DNA from: Serinus canaria
Lineage: Eukaryota; Chordata; Aves; Passeriformes; Fringillidae
Assembly (NCBI RefSeq): GCF_022539315.1
Contig: NC_066333.1
Span: 9,329,001 to 9,393,000 of the forward strand
Direction of reading: 5' to 3'
DNA length: 64,000 nt
The notes under the pieces are model-generated. The model did not search any database. It was given only the letters and a program-made list of their open reading frames with translations, and was not told the DNA's origin. Below are positions 23,524 through 38,360 of the stretch, piece after piece; the first letter of the stretch is position 1; each line of letters starts with the position of its first letter. Made by a program: the position numbers and the translations under genes.

Positions 23524-26500
23524 TGAATTATATTGTCACTCTGCTAGAAAAAGAGGTTGAAATGCAGCTCATTTTTTTTTGCTGTAGTTTAGACCCAGCT
23601 TGACGTATTTGACCTCTATTCAGCTGGCCAAGGTCCAGGGAAACAAATATGAAAAATAGGATTTTCTGTCTACTCTGGGGAAAGACATGAAGGTAAACTA
23701 AAGTGTGTCAGGGGTTAACTCCACAGCACTGGAGTTTAAGCAAACCAAGGGCTGAGTCAGGGTCTGCTTAACTGGTTTTTCTATTGACTTCATTGGTTTT
23801 GAGTTACATTGAAAAGGATAAAGAACTTTGGTCCAGGGACTGGGGAGGAGGGGAGGGAATGCAGCAGCAGCTGTTTTTTGTTGCAGTGTTCCCCCACTGC
23901 CATTTCTGCACCAATCCACCCCTGGCAGTGCCTGACAGACACCAGACTCAGAGCAGTGACTGCAGGTCCAGTCCCAACACCTGAGTTTTAGCTCCATCTC
24001 CAGTTTTCAGCAGAGGAATTCAACATCCTGGGGAGCATTCACAGCAGACTGACAGGGAAGAGAAAAAATAGAGATGTTTGGAATTCGGCTCAGCCTGTAA
24101 AACCCTCTCTTGTGCTGGCCCTTACCTGGAGGAAGGTTATACAGACCTCCAGCCCTGCCTCCTTCTGGGGAGGAGTTCACCACCTGGGAGGTGTAAGGAT
24201 GTGTTCAACCCTCTGATCAAGGGCTGTGAAACTGCTGGCCCACGGGTGTTGCATGATCTGTGTGCCAGACATGACTGGAGTGGAGCTGGTGGCACTGGAG
24301 GGACCTGACTCTGCTCCCTTTGGGCCACTTGCCCACCACATTCCCTGTCACGGGCACAGGGGCACTGGGGTAGCACTGCCACACTCAGCTCCAGAACATC
24401 CTCCAGGAAGAATTAATCTAAACCAAAATCAGAAATAGAATTCAGTGTTGGCTGCCACTCTCTGCTCCTGCCATGATAGAGAAAGCCATGACATTTTGCA
24501 AAACATGAGAATTTAAGGAAAATATTTTAAATAAGGGTGTGTGCACTGCTCCCTTTATCACCCAGGTGTAAACACTAACCCACTTTATTTTTCTTAAACA
24601 CGTGGCACAAGCATTTTTACATTTTGAATATAAGGTCAATTTAGCATATGCAGAATATTTTCCTTTTCACTTTCCATTAGCATTTTATATTTATTAGTGA
24701 GAAACTAAGAAATAGTAAATACTTAATTCAGCTAAAAACCAATTCTACACTGAATATTTAACAAAGACATGACTTTAAACTGTGTTAGTTATTTTTATAG
24801 GTATTCTAAAAATAATACCATAGAGTTTATTACCTAACCCATATCACACGGAATTTGACATTTGGATGTTGAGGGCTCATATGTATGTTAAAACAGTGAG
24901 AAAATATGCACAGAAAAATTTCAAGGCTTCTGTAAAATAAAAATAAAACCCTCAGAAATTTATTATGTGACCCAACTACACTGCAAATTGAAAAACTGAC
25001 AGTGGTGGGCAGCCTGTACACCAACATTCATCAGCTTGGATCCTCTGCACACGTTCTTAGGATGCTCTACCACAGATTAATGTCTCCCAGCAAAGAACCT
25101 GCTATAAAAAAACAAGGCATGCAGCTGATAAAATTAATGAAACAAATCATTGTTGTAAAGCATTTGGTGAGGTGTGAATTTGAAAACTAGTTTTCTAATA
25201 TTTGTAAAATAAACAGAAGTTAATATCCATTAATAGTATCATAATGATCTTAACTGAGAATGTTGAACTGTTGCCTGTTTTGTTCTTTTCAACTGCAGCA
25301 TCTCGCTACAACTGTTTTTGTGGCTGGGGAATAATCTGCTTGTGTATTCTGTAATGATACAAGGAATAAAACACAATAGGAGGAATAAAATCTGAATTCC
25401 CTTCTCAGCAAAGAGTAATTCCACAATCCATATATTTTTGGTAGCTTGCCTATATAAAGTGCAGAGCTTTATTTCCTAGACCATTTTCACTGCCACCCCG
25501 AGTTGGGCTCACAGGAGGAAGCAATTCTGCTTCATAAAAAAAACTTTATCCCAAATCTTAAAATGGCATTGGGTGATCCTAAATTTCCTAAAGGCTTGGA
25601 GGCTGATGCAGCTGCCATGGTGGTCTCCTATGGGACAGTCCCTTCTCATGGACTTTCCCACCAAGGATGATGGGTTTCAGATCTTCATATCTCTTGCTAT
25701 CAGAGCTACCTTCCAAGACACCTAAATTGTGAAAAATGCAACATTTTCTATGAGAAATAGCTTATTTGTGCTTCTGCAGATAAAGCAGTAGCTTGCTGGT
25801 GAAACTAGGCACTGTGTGCACTGAAGTTAAAATACCACTATGTCACAAAGCGAAACCATGGACAGAAAAAAGGGAATTTATTATCTTAATGACAAGAGCA
25901 ATACAGCACAGGTTCACATCCCGACAGTTTTTACATTGTCATTCACCAAAGGCAAAAATCCTGGTGCCAGATGGTGCCAATGGGTGAAGGGACAAGGGGG
26001 TTCAGACCCCCAGGAGAGGGGACAGGCCCAGTCCATCCCTTTCCCAGTGCAAATATCACAGAGCAGCAGCTTTATCAGGAGGAAGCCTCAGCAGCAAGAT
26101 GGGAGAGTTTTAGCTTTGGCTTCCATGCTCTCCTCTGCAGTTTGCTCGGTCCCACGGTAGTGTTTGCACGCCTGCCCACACAGGGAGGGAACATATGTTT
26201 TGGATGGGATCCTCTCTTTGAAAATGTGTTTTTGAAGCAAAAACAAATGTTAAACATTCTCTTAGCAAATACCTCCTTTCAAAAGCCTTTCCTCGTCTAT
26301 CTCATGCAGACAGGAGTTACTGTCTGTCCACCACACCACCATTAATGGTTGTGCAAAGAGTCCTGCAGGTCCACTAGAGAGGGACTGGAATTTATGGGGA
26401 TAACTGACTTTTCACCCCACTGGCTCAGCAACCTCAATAATTTGCCTCAATCAAAATATTTCATCCAACCTGAAAAAAAACCCCGACATGTTTTATCTCA

Positions 26501-28009
26501 ATGTTTCTCAACCACTTCTATTACTGCTACCAAGATTTTAGGCGTCGTTTTGAGATAAAAACCCTCTGAAACATTTCGTTTTGGAAGTGTGGAAGCGAAA
26601 CTTTTTTTAGCCCCTCTTCCAGCCTGCCACGTTGCCATATTTACCACGGTGCTAACAGTTGTCAGAGATTATCTGGCTGAGTCACAGCTTTTATGGGCTC
26701 CACTCTGGTCCTGGAGACGCGAAGCAGCTCCTCTGCAGCCCAAGGTTTATGTTGGCATAAGCGAGATCAGAATTCGCCCTTCTGTTTACCATTTAGCTGA
26801 ATCACCCCATCACAGACCAACTGTCATCTGTCACTCCATACTTTTAATGGTACATTGCACTGATGTTGTCTATTTTTTCCCTGTCCCAGCAGCCCTGTCA
26901 CTCTGGTATGTGCTAATCTCTTCTTCCAGGCTTCTGTTGGATCTCTTAATGACAGTGCCACCGCAATTTAAAAAAAACAATTTACAAGAGAGACTTTGGG
27001 GAGCTGGAGGCAGAATCAGATTTGCCCTGTAACTCAGGCTGCAGACTGAACAGACCTTGGGCTTTTGGAAGTGCCTCCCAGGATGTGCTTTATCCATCCA
27101 GTCCCAGGCAGGGCATTATCTGGGGAGCAGAGGAGGAACCCCCCCTCCACCACCAGAGCACGGCCGCAGCTCTCCGACAAAGTTCACAGCAGACAATTAA
27201 TTAATCTTAAAACTGCAATCTCTTCCTCATGCCAAGGCCTCTCTGCAGCTCTGTGCTCCTACAGCCAATGGACCAGAAATCTTTTCCAAGTGCTTGGCTT
27301 CCTTGGGGCCCTGGTGGTGACAGAGCCTGGCTGCTGATTAACCCGTGTGGTGACAAGGGACGTGCGTCCCCTGCAACATGAATCACGTATCCTTTCGGTG
27401 TTGGGACAAACAAAACAAGGAGAGAAATGCCTTGCAAAAGGCAGTTTGGCTGTGGGAGGAAATGCCCACCCTGGGAAATAAAAAATATTTCAGTGTATTA
27501 GGATTGTTCCCTGTTTTTCCCAGAGGTGCATGTGGGAGTGGAGGGGATTGAAGCTACAATAATCTTCCGTGAGTTTTACATTATTATGTGGTTAGATTGG
27601 TCAGCTAATAACTTTAGCCCATTATTATTATTATTGCAAACACCTAGGAAAAGATTCTGAGGTTTTCTCGTGACCTTTCCAAAATGACCCCTATGTATGT
27701 GAAACAAGCAGTAACACCAAGCAGTGAAGTAAGTGAGCACTGCAGGCAGTGCTTGTGAATATGAACCCTTTTGGGGATCCCCACTTTTTCTGTGGGCAAA
27801 GGTTTTTCTCCCTGCAAAATGCAAGCTAACAATTCACTGTTCTGGTGAGTCCAAGTCCCACGTGCAAATTGTTTCACTGCTTTGACTGCTGAATGTCTGT
27901 GCCATGGAGGGTGCAGAACTTGTAGAGGTCCATCTGCTAAGGGAAATAATCCTGTGTCATTGCAAAATATGTTTCTGGGTGTGCGTGTATTTCTCTGTGC
28001 TCCTTCTTT
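23524..28009. other. Unannotated sequence
   Basis: Long stretch without recognised genes. It holds a short (ATT)n run at 27621-27635 and AT-rich homeodomain-core-bearing sequence at 24640-24860 (CCATTAGC, TACTTAATTC, TTATTACC). GC-richer frames at 24078-24438 and 25840-26345 are uninformative. Confidence 0.45.
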
Positions 28010-28210
28010 GTCATGATTCCTAGGTTTAATTTAAATACATGTTTCACTTCTCTCCATATTTCAGGTTTATTGCAGAGTATGAAAATCAGGAAGCTTTTTG
28101 TTCACTTCATACATCTCCTCCAACAAAGCCAGACATCCGAACCCGGCACAGACTCCAGAGTGATTATTGTTACACATGATCTATGGAGCAGATAAATTAC
28201 AGCTTGATTT
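28010..28210. promoter_or_regulatory. Candidate conserved non-coding block
   Basis: Repeat-free sequence including GGTTTAATTTAAATAC, ACATCCGAACCCGGCAC (isolated CpGs), GTGATTATTGTTACAC and GATAAATTACAGC. Suggestive composition only. A 60-codon frame from 28013 crosses it and shows no recognised similarity. Confidence 0.25.
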
Positions 28211-31200
28211 TTATAAGGTATATTGAGCCTGCAGGCTTCAGCAGAAACAAAAACAAAACAAAACTCAAAACCTTGGTTTAACTAGTAATTTGAGGAAATA
28301 TGACAAACCTGACATGGAAGTCACAGAGCAAATAAATATGCACATCCATCATTTTGTAAAATAATGCCTTTGCTAGAGAGACCTCTGCTTGCTGCAGTCT
28401 GCAGAGTAAAATTTCTTCATGGATTACTGGCTTCAGATCCTGCTACACAGAGAATCAAGTTAGCTATAGTTGAAAGAAACAATTCTGTGTAAGAAAAACA
28501 GTGTTGTGCAGTCCAATTGTGCACATATCAATCATGTGAGTGAAAACTACGTTGGTTTTAGGATATATTATAATATTCTTGGAATGTTTAGAGGTGTTTT
28601 TTATTGGCTGGCTAAAATGATTGGGGACTCTTTATCTTTATTGTGAAATAATCCAGTTCCTAGAAATAAAATCACCTGGTGGTTATTGCAGATAGAAAAT
28701 CCTACTTCATACAAAATACAACAAAAGGCAGTTTCAGAGTCATCTTCTGAGCACAATAGTTTTGTTGGTGCACTGGAAGGGAATAACACACACAATTCTC
28801 CCTTCAGGAACTGGCTTTTGGTACCAACTCCTTTTTTTTTTTTGCAGCTTGCCAATAGTTGGAAGGTTTTGTGTGAAACGAAAGAACACCATCAGTGCCT
28901 TCTGCACGAGAGCTGCACTTCAAACTGTCCCCTCCCTGCAGATTCAGGAGCTGCAGTTATCCCTGAGTTGGAGTTCACAACACAGCAAAATGTACCCTCT
29001 CAAAGAGGAGGCTGTGGTTTGGGCACTGACAGGGATATCGCCTTTGGCACCTGGAGGAGGGTTTTACTCAGAGTTTAGGGGTTAAATACAACAATTTCTG
29101 TCAAACTGCTGCTGGATAAAGCACAAAATGGAGCCAAAATTCTCCACTCCTAAAGAAGTGTCTTTGTCAAAGCCACAACTCTTTTCATGCTCCATTCCTG
29201 CTCCAGCATATTCTTAGAGTTTTCTCCATTTCCAGGGATGCTTCTTGGAAAGGCAGGATGGAGAGGAGCCACACATAACCATGCAAAATGCACAACACCC
29301 ACAGCCCAGGGAAGGAGATGCTGCTCCACACAAAGGTGTGGGTCTGGGGCCTCCCAGGTAGCACAAGACCTGGATCTGTGCTCTGTCTCCACTTTCAGAG
29401 ACATTCCAGTTCCTGGAAGAGAGTGGGAGAGCCTTTGTGTACAAGTTCCCAACGGGTGAGATGTGCAAACCACAAATGTAGTGGCTCAGCCACACCAGAA
29501 CTGCTGTAAATCTGAGGATACACAAAATTACTGCTGTGGGCAGCAGAGAGCTCTAACACCAAAGCTGAAGTGCCAAAAAGGGAAGACCAATAAATCCAAT
29601 AGGTCTTCAAACAGATCAGGAAGAAGGGCTGAAGTCCCTTTTGAAGTGTTGATCTGACCCATGGAAACTGGCTGGGAAGTCTGTAGGAAAGCATCTAAAC
29701 TGGACCAGGAATCTGCATCTTCCACTCTTAACCATAAGATTGTCCTAGATGCACAGCAAAGACAGTAGCCAGAAAAATTAGCTTAAGCTTGACCTCTACA
29801 AAAGCTGTTTTAACCTGATCTTGTAGGTTCTGGTACCGAGATATGACCCTGCCTTGGTCTGATCCTGCAGTTCTTGGCCAGGAAAACCTGACTTGGACCA
29901 TAGTTAATATGAAGGGTCCATCATCTGCTTCACTGGGTCTTCCAAGCTGCACCTTGCAGTTTCAAAGCCAAGTGCATGTTCACTACTCTTAGCACTGCAA
30001 AGCCAAAATGACTGGTTTGTGCTTCATCCATAAAATTGCCAGCTAAATATTCATTCTGGAGTCATTACTCCAGGTGTTTGTCAAGGAAGATGTACAAAGC
30101 AGCCAGAACAGGTTTAGCATTTCATGCACCAGGCTGAGCTGCAGGAGTGACAGGTTGAAAAATCTTGTTTGGACTCATAGACTGAAACCATTTAATATAG
30201 AAGTCACTGGTGGACTATAAATATGGAAAGCCAGTGTGCCACATTTTTATAGAATGCCCATTCTGCATGTCTCTGAAACATATTGAAACTTCAGAGAAGC
30301 TGTAGAAGTTAAACTCACCAATTTTTTGCTTCAAACATCTGCAGTTCTTCAATGGAGAAACCTTCAGAAGCTCAAATGCCTGCACAAAACACACTTTATT
30401 TGAATGTGCACTTAGATTAACTGATCCCACAAAAGCCAACTCTGTTCATTTAGGCCAGGAATTACCCAATTTGCTCACATAATCTCAGCAATTACACGTT
30501 CATCTTTTTTTAAATATCAGACCTATGGTGTGATTTACATGGTATGTGATCTTTTAACTTAACCTCAAAGATATTAATCTTTATTAAAGGGTATGAGAGG
30601 CAAAGAGGGGGAAGAGAAGCTGGTGACAGATACTCTGACAGCGAGGAAAAGTCATTTATAAAGTGAACATCAGTAAACATTAGGAGTGACATATTGATAT
30701 CAGCAGCCAGGAAATGGCTGGCCAAGCTAGGATGAGGTATTACACCTTAAATTGTGGCAACCTTTTTTTTTTTCCCAAGGTTGATCTTCTATATTTTTTA
30801 AAGATAAATTTACTGTTATGCCTCCTGCTTCCCCTATGGAAAAATGCCAGAAATTTGACTGAGATTTACTTAAAGTGACAGCAATGCCCCATTTTGTCCA
30901 AGAAAGATGATCACTAAATGTCACGTCTATCTACTCTCATGTGGATCACTTACTTGACATGTTCATGTCTCAGCTTCATAGCAGTGTGCAGCATGTTTCC
31001 TGGTGCTCTGAGGCAGTCTGGAATTTTTTGTGGTGAAAACCTGAGCTGGCCAAAGGCAGTTCATTAAAATAAATAAATAATGTGGTTGGGATTCCATTCC
31101 AAGGGTGTCAGGCCAGAAAAAGGCATAAAAAGCCTCACAAAACCAGATCCAGAGCTTATGCTTCTGGTCAGGCTGCCAGAAGGCCACACTGGTGGAATAT

Positions 31201-34200
31201 TCTTCCTATCTCAGCTGAAGTAGAACCACAGCAAAAAGCAAACATTGGTGTTTAAATACAGAAAATAACCTCGTGCAATTTACTCTTTTGTTCATTTTTT
31301 AGGAAATCTGGAAAACAACACACAACAAGACACAACAGAGTGTGGATTTTCCCACTTTGCTGCAGGACCCCACTTTGCTGAATTCCTGCAGGAAGAGATG
31401 CAAAACCCAGCTGGATGTGAGGGAACCATCAGCACGAGCTCCTGAGGTGGGGAGCCCATTTAAATCTCCTTTGCTGAGCCTCAGATGTGACCCATGCAAA
31501 GCAAAATGGAAAGCAAGGCAGAAAGGCTTTTTGCAAAAAATGGAACAGTAGTCATGAATAATTAATGGCTTTCTACCTTCCTTGCCATTTTAACTTGTGT
31601 TTCTTAGTACTTACTGACTTCCAGTGCAGAAATGTGTCTGTAAATTAATTCATGCATGTTTTGCAGCAGCAAGCCAAGAATGAAGGTGTGTGCTGGAGAT
31701 GCAACCTCCCACCAGACCCAGCCTGATTCAGCAGTCTCCCAGCCAGAGCCAGGAAATGCTCCTGCACAGATCCAAGCTCTGGGAGCCCACAGCAAAGCCA
31801 GAGCTTTTTTTCCCACCCCCTTCTAAATATTTCTACCAGTCCTGCCTAAATACAGAAGTTAATAATCACAGAAAGGGCTTAAGATCTGAATGCAAGGACA
31901 TAAATGGATGTCATGAGAAGGACACGCCTTTGGTTTGTTCCAGCACCAGAGGCTCACAGATTGCCATATATTTATTCATTTTGAGGTGCAAACACTACAG
32001 TCATGAAATACAGTGAGAATATGTAGTCCTGGCTTATCCTGTTGACTGCCCTGTGCTATCAGCGCAGTCATACCCTCAGTCAAGTGTTTCATCAGCTAAT
32101 CTAAGGGTGGCTCTGTAAAACCCCAAGTTTTTTCTCTCAGACTTTCCCTTTGATGCCCAGCTGCCAGCTCCCATGTGGGCACTCACCTCAGACACAGTTT
32201 AACCCCCAGAAAACCTGCAGGAGCAGCAAAAACAGCTCAAAATGCATCCTATGTAATAAGCAGGGGGTTTTTTTTGTTTTTTTTTTTAGTGTATGGTGGA
32301 AGATTAAAGCCATTCTAAATGAAAGAAGAGTGTGTAACAGGGTACAAGATTTTCAAATAGGTGGCACATGTCAGCAGGCATTACAAGAGTGTCTTTAGGT
32401 GAGCCTTTGATATCGACTGCTGAATGGTTCAGTCAGAGAGATGCTACCAAGCAAGAGTTTCACTGCCTTGATTTGTTTTCCAGCTAAAATAAATCTGAAT
32501 AGAATAGATTTAAATTACCTGTGATTTTTCTGTCTTTAAAAGGACACATAAAAGCTCACGAGATCATTGTGTTCCCTGGGGAATAAAAAAAAAGGGAATG
32601 GGAAAAAGAAACCAGGAAAACCATGAAAGATTCATTTTAATGGAATCCAGGTTTAGCTGTTTCATATTTAATAATGTTTAATATTTCATTTACTACTGGG
32701 GACTCACCTTTTTCAGAAGAATGTAAGATTCAAGGCACTATTGTGCATTAAGATTTTATGTCTGACTGTAGCAATATTATAAGGGTTGGCATTGGAGCTG
32801 CTCAAGCCTTATGCAGAAAGCCTGGAAGCAACAAGGTTTCTTTCTTTTTTCCTACAGCCAAAATAGGAGCTGAAGCCCCAGAAAGTGGTGGGGTAGAGCT
32901 GTGAATCCTAGCAACAGGCGGGGAAAGAACTGTATGTTTCTTCACGTCCTCCAAGTGTTGGTGCCTTCTGGTACATCACTGACAGGAAGAGACACAGACC
33001 ATGGAAAGGCCCTCCTTGCTGATGCATCAAGAAAGGGCACAGTTTTCCAGTGGGATGGGTGAGTTATTGCATTTTTGGGGGAAAAAACAAGCAAAGCAGC
33101 ACCCCACAGTTCATACTGTTGCTGTTGCACTTTCTTTCATCACAAGGCACTGCCTTTTGTTGCAGGGCTTTTTATATTCAATTTTCTGTGCTCTTAGTCT
33201 TTTTTTAAGCCCTTCTCAGTGATAATGTGGGCTTTTCTTTTTAAGTGAATTATGAAAATTTGCACTCAAAAGTGTGAGCATAGGGTTCTGCCAGAAAAAA
33301 TCCATCATTCTGTGGCCTGCAATGAAATCATGGGTGATAAAAGCTACCACCCATGTTCAGCAGAAAGGGAACTGAAACCGGAGCACTCTTCCTGGAAGAA
33401 GAGGCTCCTGTTAAATATGCAGCAGTCTTGTCTTGCCAATTTTAAACTGGTTTTTCTTCCTAAAGAACCCGTCAATACCGTTTGACCTCTCTCTGTGGAT
33501 TTTCTTCAGAGCCTGAAGCACTCAGATGATCTGAAACAGTTCCCCAGTACCATCCTGGGAAGGTGGGTTTCTGTCAAGGAAAAAGTCACAGAGCCTAGGA
33601 CAAAGGGCTAGGTGGGATTCCAGACTCCTTGGTCCCATCACTGTGCTCAGAAAAGCACCATTTCCAGCTGATGCCAGTTTGTCTGGGTTTCACACCAGTT
33701 TTGTTCTTGGGAGAAGCTTGCAGACTCTTAGGAGATTTGCCTGGATGCAAACTGTGGGAAGAGGGGCGTGGAGAAGAGCTGGGGTTGTGTAACATGGCCT
33801 GCTGCTTCTGCTGAAAGAATAAATTCGTGGAAAGCAGCACTAGTGGGTTGTTGCCCTGGTCTGGACCAGCTGCTGCAAAGATGAAGCACAGCCCCAGACA
33901 GAATAGAAGGGTTTGGCTCCCAGCTCCCTCAAGGAGGGTCTTGCAAGCCCTTCTGCCTTTTGGGACATATTCAAAATTCACTCCCTTCAAAATTTTCTAA
34001 AAAGATTTTGTGTCAGGAGAGGGGAAGTTTCTTTTACTATTACGGGATTTTTTGCTTGCAGTTTCAGTCTCAGACCTCATTGAAGGGCTCTGGCATTTGC
34101 ATAACTTCCCACGGAAACTGAATCAATGTTTGACATCATGGAACAGAATCTCAGGCGTGATTTAGCATTAGTAAGCCACCAGTCATCAGCACACTGTCAT

Positions 34201-37200
34201 TCCCCTATAGCTGACATCTTAATAGAGTCAGCCTCATGCACACACATGTTCACCAGCTGCAAATTCTTCTGCTCTGGCCATGCAGGAGCTTTTCTTTTAA
34301 CATGGGCTTGCACATATGAACATCCAAAAGACACTGGTCCAATATGATCAATTTTCAGGGCTCCAAATGCATTTTCCCTTTAGGTAAGAAGGCAATTTTA
34401 AGTCCTCTTAAATAATTGAAGATACTCCTGATACAATCAAAAGTCAAGCTCCCCAAGATGAAAATGTCTGGATGATGAATAAGTTAATGGAACTAAAATC
34501 CCAGTCGTGGCTGATTAGGGGACCAGGAGAGTTTATCAGAGATGGGAATGTACAAGTCCAGTCACAGCCTGACCTTGTAACGAATGAGAGCTGAAAAGCA
34601 ATTAATTGAGAAATTATCAGGGAAAAGAGAAGTTGTATGGTTGGTTAGCTAAAGCAATATGTCAATGGGCCAGGGATTGATTTGCCTGGAATACCTCAAG
34701 GTCTCTGTTCTGATGATTCAGGACTTGAAGGAACTGGCCCGAGCCAAGCAATAAAAATAAAACAGGGTCAGGAGAGGGAGTCATCAGTCAGCACTGGGGA
34801 TCATGTATTATTTAGTGGGTAGTTAAGGGAAATTATCAAACAGGAGCAGATTTTAAACCCAAGTTTTTTCCCCCGTGGGAGGGGAAATGAAGGGAGGGAA
34901 AAGAAAATGTTCCTTTGTACCAAGGCTCACTGTCCTCAGCTTGACCACTGAGCTTGGGAGCTGGGTCCTGGGAGCAGGAGGTGCTGTGAACATTCACAGA
35001 GAGGGATGATCAGTCCTGACAGTGGGCATCATTTATTGCTGAGCTATTTCCTCCCTTCCTTCCTGCTGCCAACAGGCTGCACAGGACCTCTGCTCCCACC
35101 TCCAGCAGACACCAGGACCTGCCCCAGGCCACCAAACTAACAGTGACCTTCTGCCCACTTGAGCCTTGAGTGTGTCAACTCATCCACACATCAGCTCCCC
35201 ACATCCTACACGTTTGGGAAACTCTTGGTGGGACCACCACTTGTGCATGCTGATCTGAGCTGCCAAATGTGTCTGCAAACACAGTTCTGCTCCTTCAGAG
35301 ATGAGTGTGAAACACCTTGAATGAGACTGTAGTACCCTGTAGCTCAGGAGAGCAGCAAAGCAAATGAAAACAGCAAAATAAACGATGATATATACAGTCT
35401 TCTAGAAAGATCAGTGGGTTGGGTGAGAAGAGCTGTGTCTTGTCTTGTGACAATTCACTAAATAACACCAAACTCTGTCTCTCCCTTGCGGAAGAAAGAA
35501 GAAAACTCCCACAGAACCAGCCAGGACATGTTTCATGGCAAGATCAGGGCCTCAGACGCCACAAACTCTTCCTTTTTGGGATCAACATCCTGAGATGCTG
35601 CAGAAAATTTTTTGTTGGAAAACTGCAGCTAGCTTTCCCATCAGGACAACACTTCAAGTTCTGGTTTTTAAATAAAGTCTTTCTAAATACTTCAGACTTG
35701 ATATTGAATCTTTTTTGTCATGTCCCCCACTAATCAAAATTACAAAAAACCCTGATTTAACTTGTTTCATTTTAGTACATGATAAATACAAGAAACCCCA
35801 ATAGTTCACTGCAAATAGCCATTGCTGATGCAAAACCAGGTTTCTAGAAGGAAATTCCAACAGCAGCTGTGAGATAAAGGAACAGCTTTATCCCACTGCC
35901 TATGGACATGTCTGAACACATTTCTGGGACTCACAGCATGTCACGCTCCATGTAATGCATTTTCCATTTGTCCTGACCTGAGAGCTTTGCATTCAAGGAG
36001 CAGATCCCCCCAGTGAATTCATCAGGAGGAATAATAACCAATGCACAAGCTGGGGCTGCTGGGCCAGCAGATCCATCCTGCAATTGTCAGTGTGCTGAAA
36101 CTCAGGGTGGCACAAATGCAGCCTCCTTTGATTAAGGACCAGAAGGATACAGCAATATTTTCCCAGTCTATTTTATTGAAATGCAAGAGAAAGGATTCTT
36201 TTTGGGGATTGCATCATTCCTCTCCTCTGAGGCCAAGTTGCTGCACAGTCTCAGTACAGCATGTGAGTTTAGGAGGTGGTGGTGGAGGTGCTGAAATATC
36301 CCAGCACTAATCACCTGTTATCACCTTATGATAATTATCAAAGCTGATTCCAAATAAATCCTCTTTGGAGCAGGTCCTTGGCTGGCCCTCTGCTCTGCAA
36401 AGTGCAAACACAACCACCCCCAGTAAAACCACTGGAATCCCAAATGTGACCTCAGGTTGCATGAAGCAGTTAGCTGGGTATAGTTCCTGGGATGGAATAA
36501 AGTCATTTTTTTTCTGCTAGGAACCAGGAGATCACTTTTTGGAGCATCCTGCTCCACAAAAGGTGTGCTGGATTACACTCAGATCTCACAAAGCTGGGGG
36601 AAATTCAGAGATTTGACCTCTTTATTTTCTTTACTGCTTTCAGTGGCAGTCAAAGACTTTCAGTATAAAGGCTATGATGCTTTAAGAGTGTCACAATGTG
36701 GAAGGGCAGGAAAATGCCCAGTCTGGAGTCTGACACAGTTTCCATTGTAAATTAAGTGAAGAAAGCCCAGCAAAAGGCACGAAGCAGTTCACACCAGCAG
36801 TACTTTTGTGTAGCAGGGCTGATGTGAACTTTTGTGTGCCTGAGCCCACCCAGGAAGGGGGAGATGCTCAGGTACCACTGGCTCCAGGGGCCACTGACCC
36901 ACACCCAGCACTCTGAAGGAGTGTGGTGTGTTCCCAGCCCTCCCAGGCATTTCATACTCAGGTCCAGCTAAACCATTCAGCTCCTCTTTTTCCTCCATGT
37001 CTTGTTAAATGTGGGATCATCCTATTTTCATTCCCATTCACCTGATGGTGGGTGGGATCACAGTCCCAGGCACCACTGCAGTGGAGTGTCTGGGAGCAGT
37101 GGTGTATTTGCCCCCCACATTTGCAACAGCAAATTAATTCATGGGGAGAAGGAAGTCATTCAAGCAGGTAGGCTCTCAAGGTCTAGGTTTTAAAATATTG

Positions 37201-37965
37201 GTTACTGGCCTCAAAAAGAGCTTGATATGAGAGACAGGCTTAGTTACATCTCTACATCCCACATTTGGGCTGGCTGCTGTTGTTGCAAAGGGTTAACAGA
37301 CACTGCAAAACATTTCTAGGATGAAGTGCTAAGATTTAGTGTGCTGAATTAATTCTTAAATTAGAACAGGGGATTTGCACATGATTTCTAAGGGAAATTA
37401 TCTTCTGGGTAAAATTAATACAGGAGATGTTTCAACATCTGGGATGGCATTATTATGAGCAATGATTACCCAGACATTGCCAAAAGAAAGAGATCACAGT
37501 AAACTCTTTCTTTTCCCAAGCAAAGTAAGCTCCTCACCCTGAAGGGAGGAGAATATTTGCAGAGCCTTGGCTTATTTGGAAATGCACGAGAGGATTCTAC
37601 ATGAGAAAAAGGCTGCGTGCCTTGCTGATGGATGGTTGGGAAACAGAGTTGCAGACAGGGAAGGTTCTCTCTGCAGGTGGGCTCCAGGCACCCGCCTGCC
37701 TCCCTCTCCTCTGAGCTCCTCATCAAAAAAAGGTGCTTAATGCAGCGCTACAGCTGTCCAGGTGCTTAATGCTGGGAGGTTAAAGAGGAAACACACGGGC
37801 AGATGTGACCTGGAAAACCTCCAAAAGGGAGCTTGGTCCTTCCGCTCCTCACCCAGCGACCACAGAACTCATCCAAATGCCTCATCTTCCTCCAGCCTTC
37901 AGAGGGGCAGCTTTTCCCTGGCGAAATTTTAAATAGAGCAGAGAGTAAAGCCAAAGCAAGACCTG
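28211..37965. other. Unannotated sequence with a few homopolymers
   Basis: Nearly 10 kb with no gene, CR1 or SINE I can recognise. It includes T runs at 28832-28843, 30764-30774 and 32268-32288 and a small (GGT)n patch at about 36272-36285. The longest minus-strand frame (33595-33990) has no ATG before its hydrophobic segment and is rejected as a gene. Confidence 0.45.
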
Positions 37966-38360
37966 CATCAAAACAATCACACCCCAGGAGGAGCTCATAA
38001 ATATTTATTTTCCTTCAGTCTATTTCATTTTGTCAGGAAAAGAGGAGGGCGCTTGAGTGGGAAAAGAAGACCAGTGGCACAGTGCTCCTTTCACAGGGAA
38101 AAACACCAATGTTTAATTTAAAAGGGCATAAATATAAGAGAAATGCCTCTTTACTCTCGTGTTAGTAGCTGGCTATTAAATTACATCACAAGTGCTACGT
38201 GTGGGACCAGGCGAGTGCGTGGTTATTTCTGTCTCTAAACCGGAGTGCAAGTCTCAGCGTAATTACTTTGGATCCAAGTGTAATTACCAACTGATCTGCA
38301 GGAACATACACAGCAGTGACATCCATCCCAGGCAGCATTAGAGCCTGATGATAACACAGC
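37966..38360. promoter_or_regulatory. Candidate conserved non-coding element cluster
   Basis: Repeat-free sequence with isolated CpGs (GGAGGGCGCTTGAG, TACTCTCGTG, GCTACGTGTGG, GGCGAGTGCGTGG, AAACCGGAG, CAGCGTAATTAC) and homeodomain cores (CTATTAAATTAC, GTAATTACTTTGG, GTGTAATTACC). The combination resembles developmental regulatory DNA. No alignment was available. Confidence 0.35.

Noticed and set aside
33595..33990. 131-codon minus-strand frame with a signal-peptide-like hydrophobic stretch
   Set aside because: The frame opens at TTG, not ATG. The first ATG lies after the hydrophobic stretch, and a stop lies just upstream. A weak acceptor-like TTTTTAG precedes it, but no similarity to a known secreted protein is recognised.
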